Part shown: piece after piece, positions 1 to 8,120 of the stretch
How the letters are laid out: each line of letters starts with the position of its first letter
Numbering within the stretch: position 1 is the stretch's first letter
NCBI RefSeq assembly: GCF_018982965.1
Contig: NZ_JACBYP010000084.1
Location: forward strand, 1 to 36,064
Reading direction: 5' to 3'
Source of the DNA: Streptomyces mayonensis
Lineage (GTDB): Bacteria; Actinomycetota; Actinomycetes; Streptomycetales; Streptomycetaceae
DNA length: 36,064 nucleotides
The notes under the pieces: generated by a model
The model's database searches: none
What the model was told of the DNA's origin: nothing
The model's input: only the letters and a program-made list of their open reading frames with translations
Program-made: the position numbers and the translations under genes

Positions 1-73
1 CTCTTACGCGCCGGCCCCCGCCTCCGTGTACCCCAGCGCGCCCGCGAGGCGCACCCCGGCCGGCGCGTAAGAG
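1..73. repeat. 14-bp inverted repeat with inner hairpin at the window edge
   Basis: Positions 1-14 (CTCTTACGCGCCGG) are the exact reverse complement of 60-73. The 45-nt interior holds a second small hairpin at 38-52 (GCGCC, 5-nt loop, GCGCC complement). It lies upstream of the arginine deiminase gene and may be the terminator of a gene to the left or a leader structure. The left arm starts at base 1, so the repeat could extend outside the window. Confidence 0.6.
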
Positions 74-152
74 CGGCAGGCCCGGCAGGACCCGGCACAC
101 GGGTCCGCGGAAGCGGGGGGTGAACGAGCGCCCGAGTGGTCAGGATGGAGAC

Positions 153-1376
153 ATGGGATTCCAAGTCGACTCCGAAGCCGGGCGGCTCACCCGCGTCATC
201 CTGCACCGGCCGGATCTCGAGCTCAAAAGGCTCACCCCCAGCAACAAGGACGCCCTCCTCTTCGACGACGTGCTGTGGGTGCGCCGGGCGCGCGCCGAGC
301 ACGACGGGTTCGCCGACGTGCTCCGCGACCGCGGAGTGGCGGTGCACCTCTTCGGCGACCTGCTCACCGAGACCCTCGACATCCCCGCCGCCCGGCGGCT
401 CGTCCTGGACCGGGTCTTCGACGAGAAGGAGTACGGGGTGCTGGCCACGGACCACCTCCGGGCCGCGTTCGAGACCCTGCCCGCGCCCGGACTGGCCGAG
501 GTACTGGTCGGCGGCATGACCAAACGGGAGTTCCTGGACGCGCACCCGGAGCCCACCTCCGTGCGCTTCCACGCCATGGAACTGGACGACTTCCTGCTCG
601 GACCGCTGCCCAACCACCTCTTCACCCGGGACACCTCCGCCTGGATCTACGACGGCGTCTCCATCAACGCGATGCGCTGGCCCGCCCGGCAGCGCGAGAC
701 GGTCCACTTCGAGGCGATCTACCGGCACCACCCGCTCTTCCGCGACGAGGCGTTCCGCCTGTGGTCCGAGGGGCAGGCGGACTACCCGTCCACCATCGAG
801 GGCGGCGACGTCCTCGTCATCGGCAACGGAGCCGTGCTGATCGGCATGAGCGAGCGCACCACGCCCCAGGCCGTCGAGATGCTCGCCCACAAGCTGTTCG
901 CCGCCGGCTCCGCCCGGACCATCGTGGCCCTCGACATGCCGAAGCGGCGTGCCTTCATGCACCTGGACACGGTGATGACGATGGTCGACGGCGACACCTT
1001 CACCCAGTACGCCGGGCTCGGCATGCTCCGCTCCTACACGATCGAGCCGGGGGCGGGGGAGAAGGACCTGAAGGTCACCGACCACCCGCCGGAGCACATG
1101 CACCGCGCGATGGCCGCCGCACTCGGACTCGGCGAGATCCGGGTCCTCACCGCGACGCAGGACGTCCACGCCGCCGAACGGGAGCAGTGGGACGACGGCT
1201 GCAACGTCCTGGCCGTCGAACCGGGCGTGGTCGTCGCCTACGAACGCAACGCCACCACCAACACCCACCTGCGCAAACGGGGCATCGAGGTGATCGAGAT
1301 CCCGGGCAGCGAACTGGGCCGGGGCCGGGGCGGGCCGCGCTGCATGAGCTGCCCGGTCGAGCGGGCGGCCGTATAG
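153..1376 (+). CDS. arcA: Arginine deiminase
   Basis: Hydrolyses L-arginine to citrulline and ammonia, the first step of the arginine deiminase pathway, in the cytoplasm. Visible family motifs are FTRDTSAW (substrate Asp), EGGDVLVIG (Glu), FMHLDTVMTM (catalytic His and Asp) and, near the C-terminus, GGPRCMSCP. The catalytic Cys is residue 397, the first Cys of CMSCP. The residue before it is Arg, where the Pseudomonas enzyme has His. Length (407 aa) is normal. I chose ATG 153 because AGGA at 142-145 sits 7 nt upstream; a GTG at 120 in the same frame would add 11 residues. The next gene is ornithine carbamoyltransferase, 65 bp downstream, so the pair probably forms a catabolic arc unit. Confidence 0.95.
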   Translation: MGFQVDSEAGRLTRVILHRPDLELKRLTPSNKDALLFDDVLWVRRARAEHDGFADVLRDRGVAVHLFGDLLTETLDIPAARRLVLDRVFDEKEYGVLATDHLRAAFETLPAPGLAEVLVGGMTKREFLDAHPEPTSVRFHAMELDDFLLGPLPNHLFTRDTSAWIYDGVSINAMRWPARQRETVHFEAIYRHHPLFRDEAFRLWSEGQADYPSTIEGGDVLVIGNGAVLIGMSERTTPQAVEMLAHKLFAAGSARTIVALDMPKRRAFMHLDTVMTMVDGDTFTQYAGLGMLRSYTIEPGAGEKDLKVTDHPPEHMHRAMAAALGLGEIRVLTATQDVHAAEREQWDDGCNVLAVEPGVVVAYERNATTNTHLRKRGIEVIEIPGSELGRGRGGPRCMSCPVERAAV

Positions 1377-1441
1377 AAATTCCGAGTATCGTATATAGTT
1401 CCAGAAGTTCCCGTTCCCGCCCGTATCCCTGGAGCGCCCCC

Positions 1442-2470
1442 ATGGCGACAGTCCCGACCGCCCTCGCCGGCCGCCACCTCCTCAAGGAGCTGGACCTCAC
1501 CGCGGACGAGTTCCGCGGCCTGGTCGAGCTGGCCGCGGAGCTGAAGGCCGCCAAGAGGGCCGGGACCGAGACCCAGCACCTCCGTGGCCGGAACATCGCG
1601 CTGATCTTCGAGAAGACCTCGACCCGCACCCGCTGCGCCTTCGAGGTCGCCGCCGCCGACCAGGGCGCCTCGACGACCTACCTGGACCCGGCGGGCTCGC
1701 AGATCGGGCACAAGGAGTCCGTGAAGGACACCGCCCGCGTCCTGGGCCGCATGTACGACGCGATCCAGTACCGGGGCGACAGCCAGCAGAAGGTCGAGGA
1801 GCTGGCGGCCTTCGCGGGCGTCCCCGTCTACAACGGACTGACCGACGACTGGCACCCCACCCAGATGCTGGCCGACGTGCTCACCATGACCGAGCACGGC
1901 GAGAGGCCCCTGGCCGAGACCGCCTTCGCCTACCTCGGCGACGCCCGCTTCAACATGGGCAACTCCTACCTGGTCACTGGCGCCCTGCTCGGCATGGACG
2001 TGCGCATCGTCGCCCCGAAGTCCTACTGGCCCGCCCAGGAGGTCGTCGACCGGGCGTACGCGCTCGCCGAGTCCAGCGGGGCCCGCATCACGCTCACCGA
2101 GGACGTGGCCGAGGGCGTGCGCGGCGCCGGGTTCGTCGTCACCGACGTCTGGGTCTCCATGGGCGAGGCCAAGGAGGTCTGGGACGAGCGGATCAAGGCG
2201 CTCGCGCCGTACGCCGTGACCATGGACGTCCTGCGCGCCACCGGCAACCCGGACGTCAGGTTCATGCACTGCCTGCCCGCCTTCCACGACCTGGGGACCA
2301 AGGTCGGCCAGGAGATCTTCGAGACCCACGGGCTCGACTCCCTGGAGGTCACCGACGAGGTCTTCGAGTCGGAGCACTCGGTCGTCTTCGACGAGGCGGA
2401 GAACCGCCTGCACACCATCAAGGCCGTACTGGTCGCCACCCTGGCCCGAACCGGCCCCGCCCCGGCCTGA
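1442..2470 (+). CDS. arcB: Ornithine carbamoyltransferase (probably catabolic)
   Basis: Interconverts citrulline plus phosphate with ornithine plus carbamoyl phosphate. The carbamoyl-phosphate loop STRTR is at residues 60-64, HPTQ begins at 138, SMGE lies in the ornithine-binding region, and FMHCLP has His276-Cys277. The 342-aa length is standard. ATG 1442 has GGAG at 1431-1434, 7 nt upstream. Sequence alone does not separate anabolic argF from catabolic arcB. The position directly behind arginine deiminase and ahead of an amino acid permease favours the catabolic role, where carbamoyl phosphate would feed a carbamate kinase encoded elsewhere. The 65-bp gap from arcA is unusually AT-rich (around 1377-1400) and could hold an internal promoter, but no clear -35/-10 pair was identified. 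Confidence 0.93.
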   Translation: MATVPTALAGRHLLKELDLTADEFRGLVELAAELKAAKRAGTETQHLRGRNIALIFEKTSTRTRCAFEVAAADQGASTTYLDPAGSQIGHKESVKDTARVLGRMYDAIQYRGDSQQKVEELAAFAGVPVYNGLTDDWHPTQMLADVLTMTEHGERPLAETAFAYLGDARFNMGNSYLVTGALLGMDVRIVAPKSYWPAQEVVDRAYALAESSGARITLTEDVAEGVRGAGFVVTDVWVSMGEAKEVWDERIKALAPYAVTMDVLRATGNPDVRFMHCLPAFHDLGTKVGQEIFETHGLDSLEVTDEVFESEHSVVFDEAENRLHTIKAVLVATLARTGPAPA

Positions 2471-2540
2471 CCAGGCACCCCCACGGCCCGGTCGGGCCAC
2501 CGCGGCCCGACCAGGTCCCCCACGGCCCGACCAGGCCCTA
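2463..2540. repeat. ~20-bp degenerate tandem repeat overlapping the ornithine carbamoyltransferase stop codon
   Basis: Four imperfect units of the form CGGCCCGACCAGG followed by a C-rich spacer start at 2463, 2484, 2503 and 2523. The stop codon (2468-2470) lies in the first unit. The second unit differs so that GGCCCG-GT-CGGGCC at 2485-2498 forms a compact hairpin, which may act as a terminator before the permease gene. Confidence 0.65.
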
Positions 2541-2634
2541 AGCTGTCCGGCGGTCCCGGAACCACCCCTTCCGGTGCCGCCGCCGCGACCACCGTCGCGC
2601 CCCTTCGCACCACCAGAAACGAGCACCACCCGCC

Positions 2635-4053
2635 ATGCCCGCCACCCGCGTCAAGTCCCCCCGCCTCCTGGTCGCCGAATCCGGCGCCGACCGCGAGGGC
2701 CACGGCCTCAAGCGCACGATGGGGCTGTTCCAGCTCGTCTGCTTCGGCGTCGGCGCCATCGTCGGCACCGGCATCTTCGTCGGCCTGTCCGACTCGGTCG
2801 CCGAGGCCGGACCTGCCGTCGTCGTCTCCTTCGTCCTGGCCGCGATCACCTGCGTCTTCACCGCGTTCGCCTTCGCCGAGCTGGGCGGCGCGATCCCGGT
2901 CTCCGGCTCCTCGTACTCCTTCGCCTACGCCGCCCTCGGCGAGCGCACCGCGTTCCTGGTCGGCTGGTGCCTGCTCCTGGAGTACGGCGTGTCGGTCTCC
3001 GCGGTCGCGGTCGGCTGGAGCCAGTACGTCAACGAGCTGCTCGACAACGTCCTGGGCCTCCGGCTGCCCGAAGCGCTCTCCGCGGGCCCCGGCGAGGGCG
3101 GCGCCGTGAACCTGCCCGCGGTGGTCGTCATCGCGCTGGCCTGCGTCCTGCTGGTGCGCGGCGTGCGCGAGAGCGCCCGCGCCACTGCCGCGATGGCCGT
3201 CCTCAAGCTGGCCGTCCTGCTCGCCTTCTGCGCCGTCGGCTTCTACGCCTTCCAGGACGGCAACCTGACCCCCTTCTCCCCGGCCGGCCTCGGCGGCATC
3301 GGCGCCGGCACCACGGCCGCCTTCTTCTCGTACATCGGCTTCGACGCGATCACCACCGCCGGTGAGGAGGCGAAGAACCCGCGCCGGGACGTCCCCGTCG
3401 CGATCCTGGTCTGCATCGGCCTGGTCACCCTGCTCTACTGCGCGGTCGCCCTGGCCGCGATCGGGGCCGTCGGCGGCGACCAGGTCGGCGACCGGCCCGC
3501 CGCCCTCTCCTACGTCGTCGACGAGGTCACCGGCTCCGCGATCGGCGGCGGCGTGATCGCCTTCGGCGCGGTCGTCGCCATCGCCTCGGTGGTGCTCGCC
3601 GTGATGTACGGCCAGACCCGCATCCTGATGTCGATGTCCCGGGACGGCCTGATCCCGCGGGTCTTCGAGAAGGTCTCCCCGCGCACCGCCACCCCCGTCG
3701 CCGGCACCCTGATCGTCGGCGTGGTCTTCGCCCTCCCGGCGGCCTTCGCCCCGCTGGACGCGGTGGTCAACCTGTGCACCATCGGCACCCTCGCCACCAT
3801 GGCCGCCGTCAACGTCTCGGTGATCACGCTGCGCCGCCGCGAACCGGGCCTCGCCCGCACCTTCCGCGTGCCCTTCCACCCCGTGACACCGCTGCTCGGC
3901 GTCGGCTTCTGCCTGTACCTGATGTACGAGACCGGCGGGAACACCTGGCTGCAGTTCGCGGTGTTCCTCGCGGTGGGGCTGCTGGTGTACACCGCCTACG
4001 GGCGCCGCCACTCCCGCCTCGCACAGGCCACCGAGGCACCCGCCGTGCGGTAG
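2635..4053 (+). CDS. APC-family amino acid permease (cationic amino acid transporter type)
   Basis: Integral membrane protein of 472 aa with about 12 hydrophobic segments. The first has the APC signature GVGAIVGTGIFV, the unwound substrate-binding helix of this superfamily. The closest general fit is the CAT subfamily (YfnA/cationic amino acid transporters). Placed behind arginine deiminase and ornithine carbamoyltransferase, it plausibly imports arginine or exchanges it for ornithine; that substrate is inferred only from context. ATG 2635 has a weak upstream ribosome site (ACGAGC), so translation may be modest. Its stop codon lies inside a 26-bp tandem repeat shared with the converging gene. 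Confidence 0.85.
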   Translation: MPATRVKSPRLLVAESGADREGHGLKRTMGLFQLVCFGVGAIVGTGIFVGLSDSVAEAGPAVVVSFVLAAITCVFTAFAFAELGGAIPVSGSSYSFAYAALGERTAFLVGWCLLLEYGVSVSAVAVGWSQYVNELLDNVLGLRLPEALSAGPGEGGAVNLPAVVVIALACVLLVRGVRESARATAAMAVLKLAVLLAFCAVGFYAFQDGNLTPFSPAGLGGIGAGTTAAFFSYIGFDAITTAGEEAKNPRRDVPVAILVCIGLVTLLYCAVALAAIGAVGGDQVGDRPAALSYVVDEVTGSAIGGGVIAFGAVVAIASVVLAVMYGQTRILMSMSRDGLIPRVFEKVSPRTATPVAGTLIVGVVFALPAAFAPLDAVVNLCTIGTLATMAAVNVSVITLRRREPGLARTFRVPFHPVTPLLGVGFCLYLMYETGGNTWLQFAVFLAVGLLVYTAYGRRHSRLAQATEAPAVR

Positions 4054-4172
4054 AGCGGCGCGGCATCCGTCACGCGGTGGGGCGGCGTGGCGTCCGCCAG
4101 CGGTGGTGCGGTGCTGCATCCGCCCCGGTGGCGCGGTGCGGGGTCCGTCAAGCGGTGGGGCGGCGCGGCGCG
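4047..4172. repeat. 26-bp tandem repeat spanning both stop codons of converging genes
   Basis: Five degenerate units (4047-4073, 4074-4099, 4100-4125, 4126-4151 and a partial unit 4152-4172). They share the pattern GCGGTGGGGCGG, then a variable stretch, then TCCGYC. The array covers the permease stop (TAG 4051-4053), the whole 94-bp gap and the stop of the opposite-strand ATPase gene (TCA 4148-4150), and enters the coding end of that gene. Confidence 0.75.
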
Positions 4173-4588
4173 GGCACCGCGGGCAGCCTGAACCAGACCG
4201 CCTTTCCGGACCCCGTGGGCCGGTGGCCGCAGGAGGCGCTGAGGGCGCGGATCAGGAGCAGACCGCGCCCGTGTTCCTGCCACGGGTCGGGCGGCTCCAC
4301 CCCGGGGCGGGTGAGGCCGGCGGGCGGTGCCGGGTCGGGGTCGTGCACCTCGACCCGGCAGCCGGTCGGCATCAGCTCCACCACCAGCTCGATCGGCGTG
4401 CCGGCGGCGGTGTGCTCGACGGCGTTGGCGACCAGTTCCGCCGTGAGCAGCTCCGCGGTGTCACCGTCCGCGGTGTGCTCCAGGTCGGCCAGTGCCGTGC
4501 GGACCAGGGCACGGGCCACCGGCACGGCCGCGGCGGAGTGCGGCAGCGCGATGCGCCAGGAGGCGGGGGATGTGGGGTGATCGTGCAC
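4148..4588 (-). CDS. Anti-sigma-factor-type ATP-binding protein (HATPase_c, RsbW-like)
   Basis: Single GHKL ATPase domain. The N-box ELVANAVEHT, an ATP-lid Asp region (VEVHDPDP) and the G2 box HGRGLLLIRAL are all visible. Streptomyces encodes many stand-alone proteins of this kind; studied ones are anti-sigma factors or serine kinases acting on STAS anti-anti-sigma partners, but no partner gene is adjacent. I favour GTG at 4588 (146 aa, starting VHDHPTSPAS), which matches the family length. The frame stays open to an ATG at 4723, whose extra N-terminus is low-complexity and would run into the operator-like element at 4712-4754. The start is therefore tentative. Confidence 0.8.
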   Translation of the reverse strand: MHDHPTSPASWRIALPHSAAAVPVARALVRTALADLEHTADGDTAELLTAELVANAVEHTAAGTPIELVVELMPTGCRVEVHDPDPAPPAGLTRPGVEPPDPWQEHGRGLLLIRALSASCGHRPTGSGKAVWFRLPAVPAPRRPTA

Positions 4589-4711
4589 GGCTGGTCCGTT
4601 TCGTGGAGCAGGGCGTCCTGTCCTGCTTTCAACCGTATGAATGGTACGGCGCCGCCCGGCAGAGCCGTTCGACGGGCACCCTCCGGGACCTTCGGCCCTC
4701 GACGACGACAC

Positions 4712-4754
4712 CGTATCGCGCACCCATGACGACAGTCACGAAACGGTGATACGG
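4712..4754. promoter_or_regulatory. Composite operator candidate upstream of the enoyl-CoA hydratase gene
   Basis: CGTATCG (4712-4718), 8 nt, TGACGACAGTCA (4727-4738), 9 nt, GATACGG (4748-4754). The outer blocks are inverted repeats of each other and the core has TGAC/GTCA arms. The same arrangement recurs at 11817-11857 between the ligase and acyl-CoA dehydrogenase genes. The encoded PaaX-family protein is the natural candidate to bind it (inference). Confidence 0.6.
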
Positions 4755-4819
4755 TGATAGCTTCGAGGGGTCGTGAGACACCGCGCTCAGTGAGGACGCC
4801 CCCAGGGAGGCCGCCCGTC

Positions 4820-5647
4820 ATGAGTCCCTTCACCGGCTCCGCCGCTCCCACCCCCCGGTGGCGGCACCTGCGCGTCGAGGTCACCGACGGCGTCGCCACC
4901 GTCACCCTCGCCCGCCCCGACAAGCTCAACGCCCTCACCTTCGAGGCCTACGCCGACCTGCGCGACCTGCTCGCCGAGCTGTCCAGGGAGCGCTCGGTGC
5001 GAGCCCTGGTGCTGGCCGGCGAGGGGCGCGGCTTCTGCTCCGGCGGCGACGTCGACGAGATCATCGGCGCGACCCTGTCCATGGACACCGCCCGGCTCCT
5101 CGACTTCAACCGGATGACGGGCCAGGTGGTGCGGGCCGTACGGGAGTGCCCCTTCCCGGTGGTCGCCGCCCTGCACGGGGTCGCCGCCGGCGCGGGCGCG
5201 GTCCTCGCCCTGGCCGCCGACTTCCGGGTCGCCGACCCGTCCGCCCGCTTCGCCTTCCTCTTCACCCGCGTCGGCCTCTCCGGCGGCGACATGGGCGCCG
5301 CGTACCTGCTGCCCCGCGTCGTCGGCCTCGGCCACGCCACCCGGCTGCTGATGCTCGGCGACGCGGTACGGGCGCCCGAGGCCGAGCGGATCGGCCTGAT
5401 CAGCGAACTCACCGACGAGGGCCGCGCAGGCGAGGCCGCCCACGCCCTGGCCCGCCGCCTCGCCGACGGCCCGGCCCTCGCCCACGCCCAGACCAAGGCC
5501 CTCCTCACCGCCGAGCTGGACATGCCGCTGGCGGCGGCGGTGGAACTGGACGCGTCGACCCAGGCCCTGCTGATGAACGGCGAGGACTACGCGGAGTTCC
5601 ACGCCGCCTTCACGGAGAAGCGCCCACCGAAGTGGCGGGGGAGGTAG
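4820..5647 (+). CDS. Enoyl-CoA hydratase/isomerase family protein (aryl-CoA cluster)
   Basis: Crotonase fold, 275 aa. An ARPDKLNALT motif lies near the N-terminus, followed by the oxyanion-hole segments GRGFCSGGD and LHGVAAGAGAVLALAADFRVAD. It should hydrate, isomerise or hydrolyse a CoA thioester intermediate; the exact reaction is not readable from sequence. ATG 4820 has AGGGAGG at 4804-4810; a longer frame opens at GTG 4754 but overlaps the operator-like element. The stop is 4 bp before the monooxygenase/reductase start, with that gene's ribosome site in this gene's last codons, so the two are very likely translationally coupled. The set resembles the aerobic 2-aminobenzoyl-CoA pathway, where ring cleavage is followed by beta-oxidation-like steps. 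Confidence 0.9.
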   Translation: MSPFTGSAAPTPRWRHLRVEVTDGVATVTLARPDKLNALTFEAYADLRDLLAELSRERSVRALVLAGEGRGFCSGGDVDEIIGATLSMDTARLLDFNRMTGQVVRAVRECPFPVVAALHGVAAGAGAVLALAADFRVADPSARFAFLFTRVGLSGGDMGAAYLLPRVVGLGHATRLLMLGDAVRAPEAERIGLISELTDEGRAGEAAHALARRLADGPALAHAQTKALLTAELDMPLAAAVELDASTQALLMNGEDYAEFHAAFTEKRPPKWRGR

Positions 5648-5651
5648 GCGG

Positions 5652-8021
5652 ATGCCTTCCCCCGAGGGGACCGCAACGCCCTCAGGGGCGCGAGCAACCA
5701 CAGCGGACCCGCGACCGCCCGCGACGAAGGGCCACCCCCGGCACACGGCGGTCGTCGGCGGCGGCCCCGGCGGCCTCTACACCGCCGCCCTCCTCAAACG
5801 CCTCGCCCCCGACCGCCGGGTCACCGTGTACGAACGAGGCGCCCCCGACGACACCTTCGGCTTCGGCGTGGTCCTCTCCGACGAGACCCTCGGCGGCATC
5901 GAACACGCCGACCCGGTCGTCTACGAAGCCCTGGAACAGGACTTCGTCCGCTGGGACGACATCGACATCGTCCACCGGGGCACCCACCACACCTCCACCG
6001 GACACCGCTTCGCCGCCCTCGGCCGCCGCCGCCTCCTGGAGATCCTCCACGACCGCTGCCGCGGCCTCGGCGTGGACCTGCGCCTGCGCACCGAGGCGCC
6101 GCCCCCGGACCGGCTCGCCGAGACCCATGACCTGGTGGTCGCCGCCGACGGGGTCCACAGCGCCACCCGCGAGGCGTACCGCGACGTCTTCCGGCCCCAC
6201 GTCACCGCCCACCGCTGCCGCTACATCTGGCTGGCCGCCGACTTCGCCTTCGACGCCTTCCGCTTCGAGATCGCCGAGACCGAGCACGGCGTGATGCAAC
6301 TGCACGGCTACCCGTACGGGGCCGACGCGTCCACCGTCATCGTCGAGATGCGCGAAGAGGTCTGGCGGGCGGCGGGGTTCGACGCGCTCGACGAGGACGA
6401 GTCCACCGCCCGCTGCGCCAAGATCTTCGCCGACGCCCTCGGCGGCCGGCCGCTCAGGTCCAACAAGTCGGCCTGGACCACCTTCCGCACCGTCGTCAAC
6501 GAACGCTGGTCGCACGGCAACCTCGTCCTGCTGGGCGACGCCGCCCACACCGCCCACTTCTCCATCGGCTCCGGCACCAAGCTCGCCGTCGAGGACGCCC
6601 TCGCGCTCGCCGCCTGCCTGGAGGAACAGCCCACGCTCCGAGCGGCGCTGGCCGCCTACGAGGAGGAACGGCGCCCCGTGGTCGCCTCCACCCAGCGCGC
6701 GGCCAAGGCCAGCCTGGAGTGGTTCGAGGACCTGGCCCGCTACCTCGACCAGCCGCCCCGCCGGTTCGCCTTCAACCTCCTCACCCGCAGCCGCCGCGTC
6801 ACCCACGACAACCTGCGGCTGCGCGACGCGCAGTTCACCGGGGCCGTGGAGCGCGAGTTCGGCTGCCCGCCCGGCACACCCCCGATGTTCACGCCGCTGC
6901 GGCTGCGCGGCCTCACCCTGCGCAACCGGGTCGTGGTCTCCCCGATGGACATGTACTCGGCCACCGACGGCGTCCCCGGCGACTTCCACCTGGTCCACCT
7001 CGGCGCCCGTGCCCTCGGCGGCGCCGGGCTGGTGATGACGGAGATGGTGTGCGTCAGCCCCGAGGGCCGCATCACCCCCGGCTGCGCGGGCCTCTACACC
7101 GGCCGGCAGGAGGAGGCGTGGCGGCGGATCACGGACTTCGTGCACGCCGGGGCGCCCGGCACCGCGATCGGCGTGCAGCTGGGCCACAGCGGGCGCAAGG
7201 GCTCCACCCGGCTGATGTGGGAGGGCATGGACGAACCGCTGCCCGAGGGCAACTGGCCGCTGGTGGCGCCCTCCCCACTGCCGTACAAGCCGGGCAGCCA
7301 GGTTCCGCGTGAGCTGTCGCGGGCGCAACTCGCGGACATCAGGGGGCAGTTCACGGCCGCCGGAGTGCGCGCCGGCCGGGCCGGTTTCGATCTGCTCGAA
7401 CTGCACTGCGCCCACGGCTACCTGCTCTCCGGCTTCCTCTCCCCGCTCACCAACCACCGCACCGACGCCTACGGCGGCTCACCGCAGAACCGGCTCCGGT
7501 TCCCGCTGGAGGTCTTCGACGCCCTGCGCGAGGTGTGGCCGGCCGAGCGGCCCATGACGGTGCGCGTCTCCGCCACCGACTGGGCCGAGGGCGGCACCGG
7601 GGCCGACGAGGCCGTGGCGATCGCCCGCGCCTTCGCGGCCCACGGCGCCGACGCCGTCGACGTCTCCACGGGGCAGGTCGTCGCCGACGAACGGCCGGAG
7701 TTCGGGCGGTCGTACCAGACGCCGTACGCCGACCGGATCCGTCACGAGGCGGGCGTCCCGGTGATCGCCGTCGGGGCCATCTCGTCGTGGGACGACGTCA
7801 ACTCGCTGATCCTGGCCGGGCGCGCCGACCTGTGCGCCCTCGCCCGCCCCCACCTCTACGACCCGCACTGGACCCTGCACGCGGCGGCCGAGCAGGGCTA
7901 CGACGGTCCCGGCGCCGTCTGGCCGACGCCCTACCGGGCGGGCAGCCGCCCGCCGCGCACCGGGCGGACGGACGCCCCCAGGCCCCGGCTCACCCTGCAC
8001 GGCCCCGGCCAGGACACATAG
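5652..8021 (+). CDS. Two-domain aryl-CoA monooxygenase/reductase (2-aminobenzoyl-CoA or salicylyl-CoA 5-hydroxylase type)
   Basis: Fusion protein of 789 aa. Residues about 33-400 form an FAD-dependent aromatic hydroxylase: dinucleotide motif VVGGGPGG at 34-41 and GDAAHTAHFSIGSG near 294. Residues about 410-770 form an Old Yellow Enzyme domain: FTPLRLRGLTLRNRVVVSPM, GHSGRKGS and GYLLSGFLSPLTN. This order is that of 2-aminobenzoyl-CoA monooxygenase/reductase (Azoarcus evansii type), which hydroxylates C5 and then reduces the ring to a non-aromatic enamine-CoA. Databases often name such fusions bifunctional salicylyl-CoA 5-hydroxylase/oxidoreductase. The OYE half and the Rid-family partner favour the 2-aminobenzoyl-CoA reading; the substrate remains inferred. 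A GGGGAGG ribosome site overlaps the end of the upstream gene. Confidence 0.87.
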   Translation: MPSPEGTATPSGARATTADPRPPATKGHPRHTAVVGGGPGGLYTAALLKRLAPDRRVTVYERGAPDDTFGFGVVLSDETLGGIEHADPVVYEALEQDFVRWDDIDIVHRGTHHTSTGHRFAALGRRRLLEILHDRCRGLGVDLRLRTEAPPPDRLAETHDLVVAADGVHSATREAYRDVFRPHVTAHRCRYIWLAADFAFDAFRFEIAETEHGVMQLHGYPYGADASTVIVEMREEVWRAAGFDALDEDESTARCAKIFADALGGRPLRSNKSAWTTFRTVVNERWSHGNLVLLGDAAHTAHFSIGSGTKLAVEDALALAACLEEQPTLRAALAAYEEERRPVVASTQRAAKASLEWFEDLARYLDQPPRRFAFNLLTRSRRVTHDNLRLRDAQFTGAVEREFGCPPGTPPMFTPLRLRGLTLRNRVVVSPMDMYSATDGVPGDFHLVHLGARALGGAGLVMTEMVCVSPEGRITPGCAGLYTGRQEEAWRRITDFVHAGAPGTAIGVQLGHSGRKGSTRLMWEGMDEPLPEGNWPLVAPSPLPYKPGSQVPRELSRAQLADIRGQFTAAGVRAGRAGFDLLELHCAHGYLLSGFLSPLTNHRTDAYGGSPQNRLRFPLEVFDALREVWPAERPMTVRVSATDWAEGGTGADEAVAIARAFAAHGADAVDVSTGQVVADERPEFGRSYQTPYADRIRHEAGVPVIAVGAISSWDDVNSLILAGRADLCALARPHLYDPHWTLHAAAEQGYDGPGAVWPTPYRAGSRPPRTGRTDAPRPRLTLHGPGQDT

Positions 8022-8120
8022 CCGTTCAGCATGCGCAGCCGGTCGGGATGCGCAGCCGGTCGGGACGGGCAGTCGTTCAGGAGAGGTAGCCGTTCAGGGC
8101 GGGCAGCCGTTCACGACGTA
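8019..8120. repeat. 17-bp tandem repeat spanning both stop codons of converging genes
   Basis: Six contiguous 17-bp units begin at 8019, 8036, 8053, 8070, 8087 and 8104, all variants of YAGCCGTTCAGGAYGSG. The first contains the TAG stop of the plus-strand gene (8019-8021); the sixth contains the TGA stop of the minus-strand sulfotransferase gene (8111-8113). The 89-bp gap between the genes is entirely repeat. Confidence 0.85.

Noticed and set aside
275..1441. Long N-terminal extension of the ornithine carbamoyltransferase frame
   Set aside because: The extension is Arg/Pro-rich shadow of the arginine deiminase gene. ATG 1442 has a proper ribosome site and gives the family length.
1377..1441. 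ARG box (arginine repressor operator) between arcA and arcB
   Set aside because: The AT-rich patch is suggestive, but it does not give the paired imperfect palindromes expected for an ArgR site.
8019..8120. CRISPR-like array
   Set aside because: Units are contiguous, 17 bp and degenerate with no spacers, and no cas genes are nearby. It is a simple tandem repeat.
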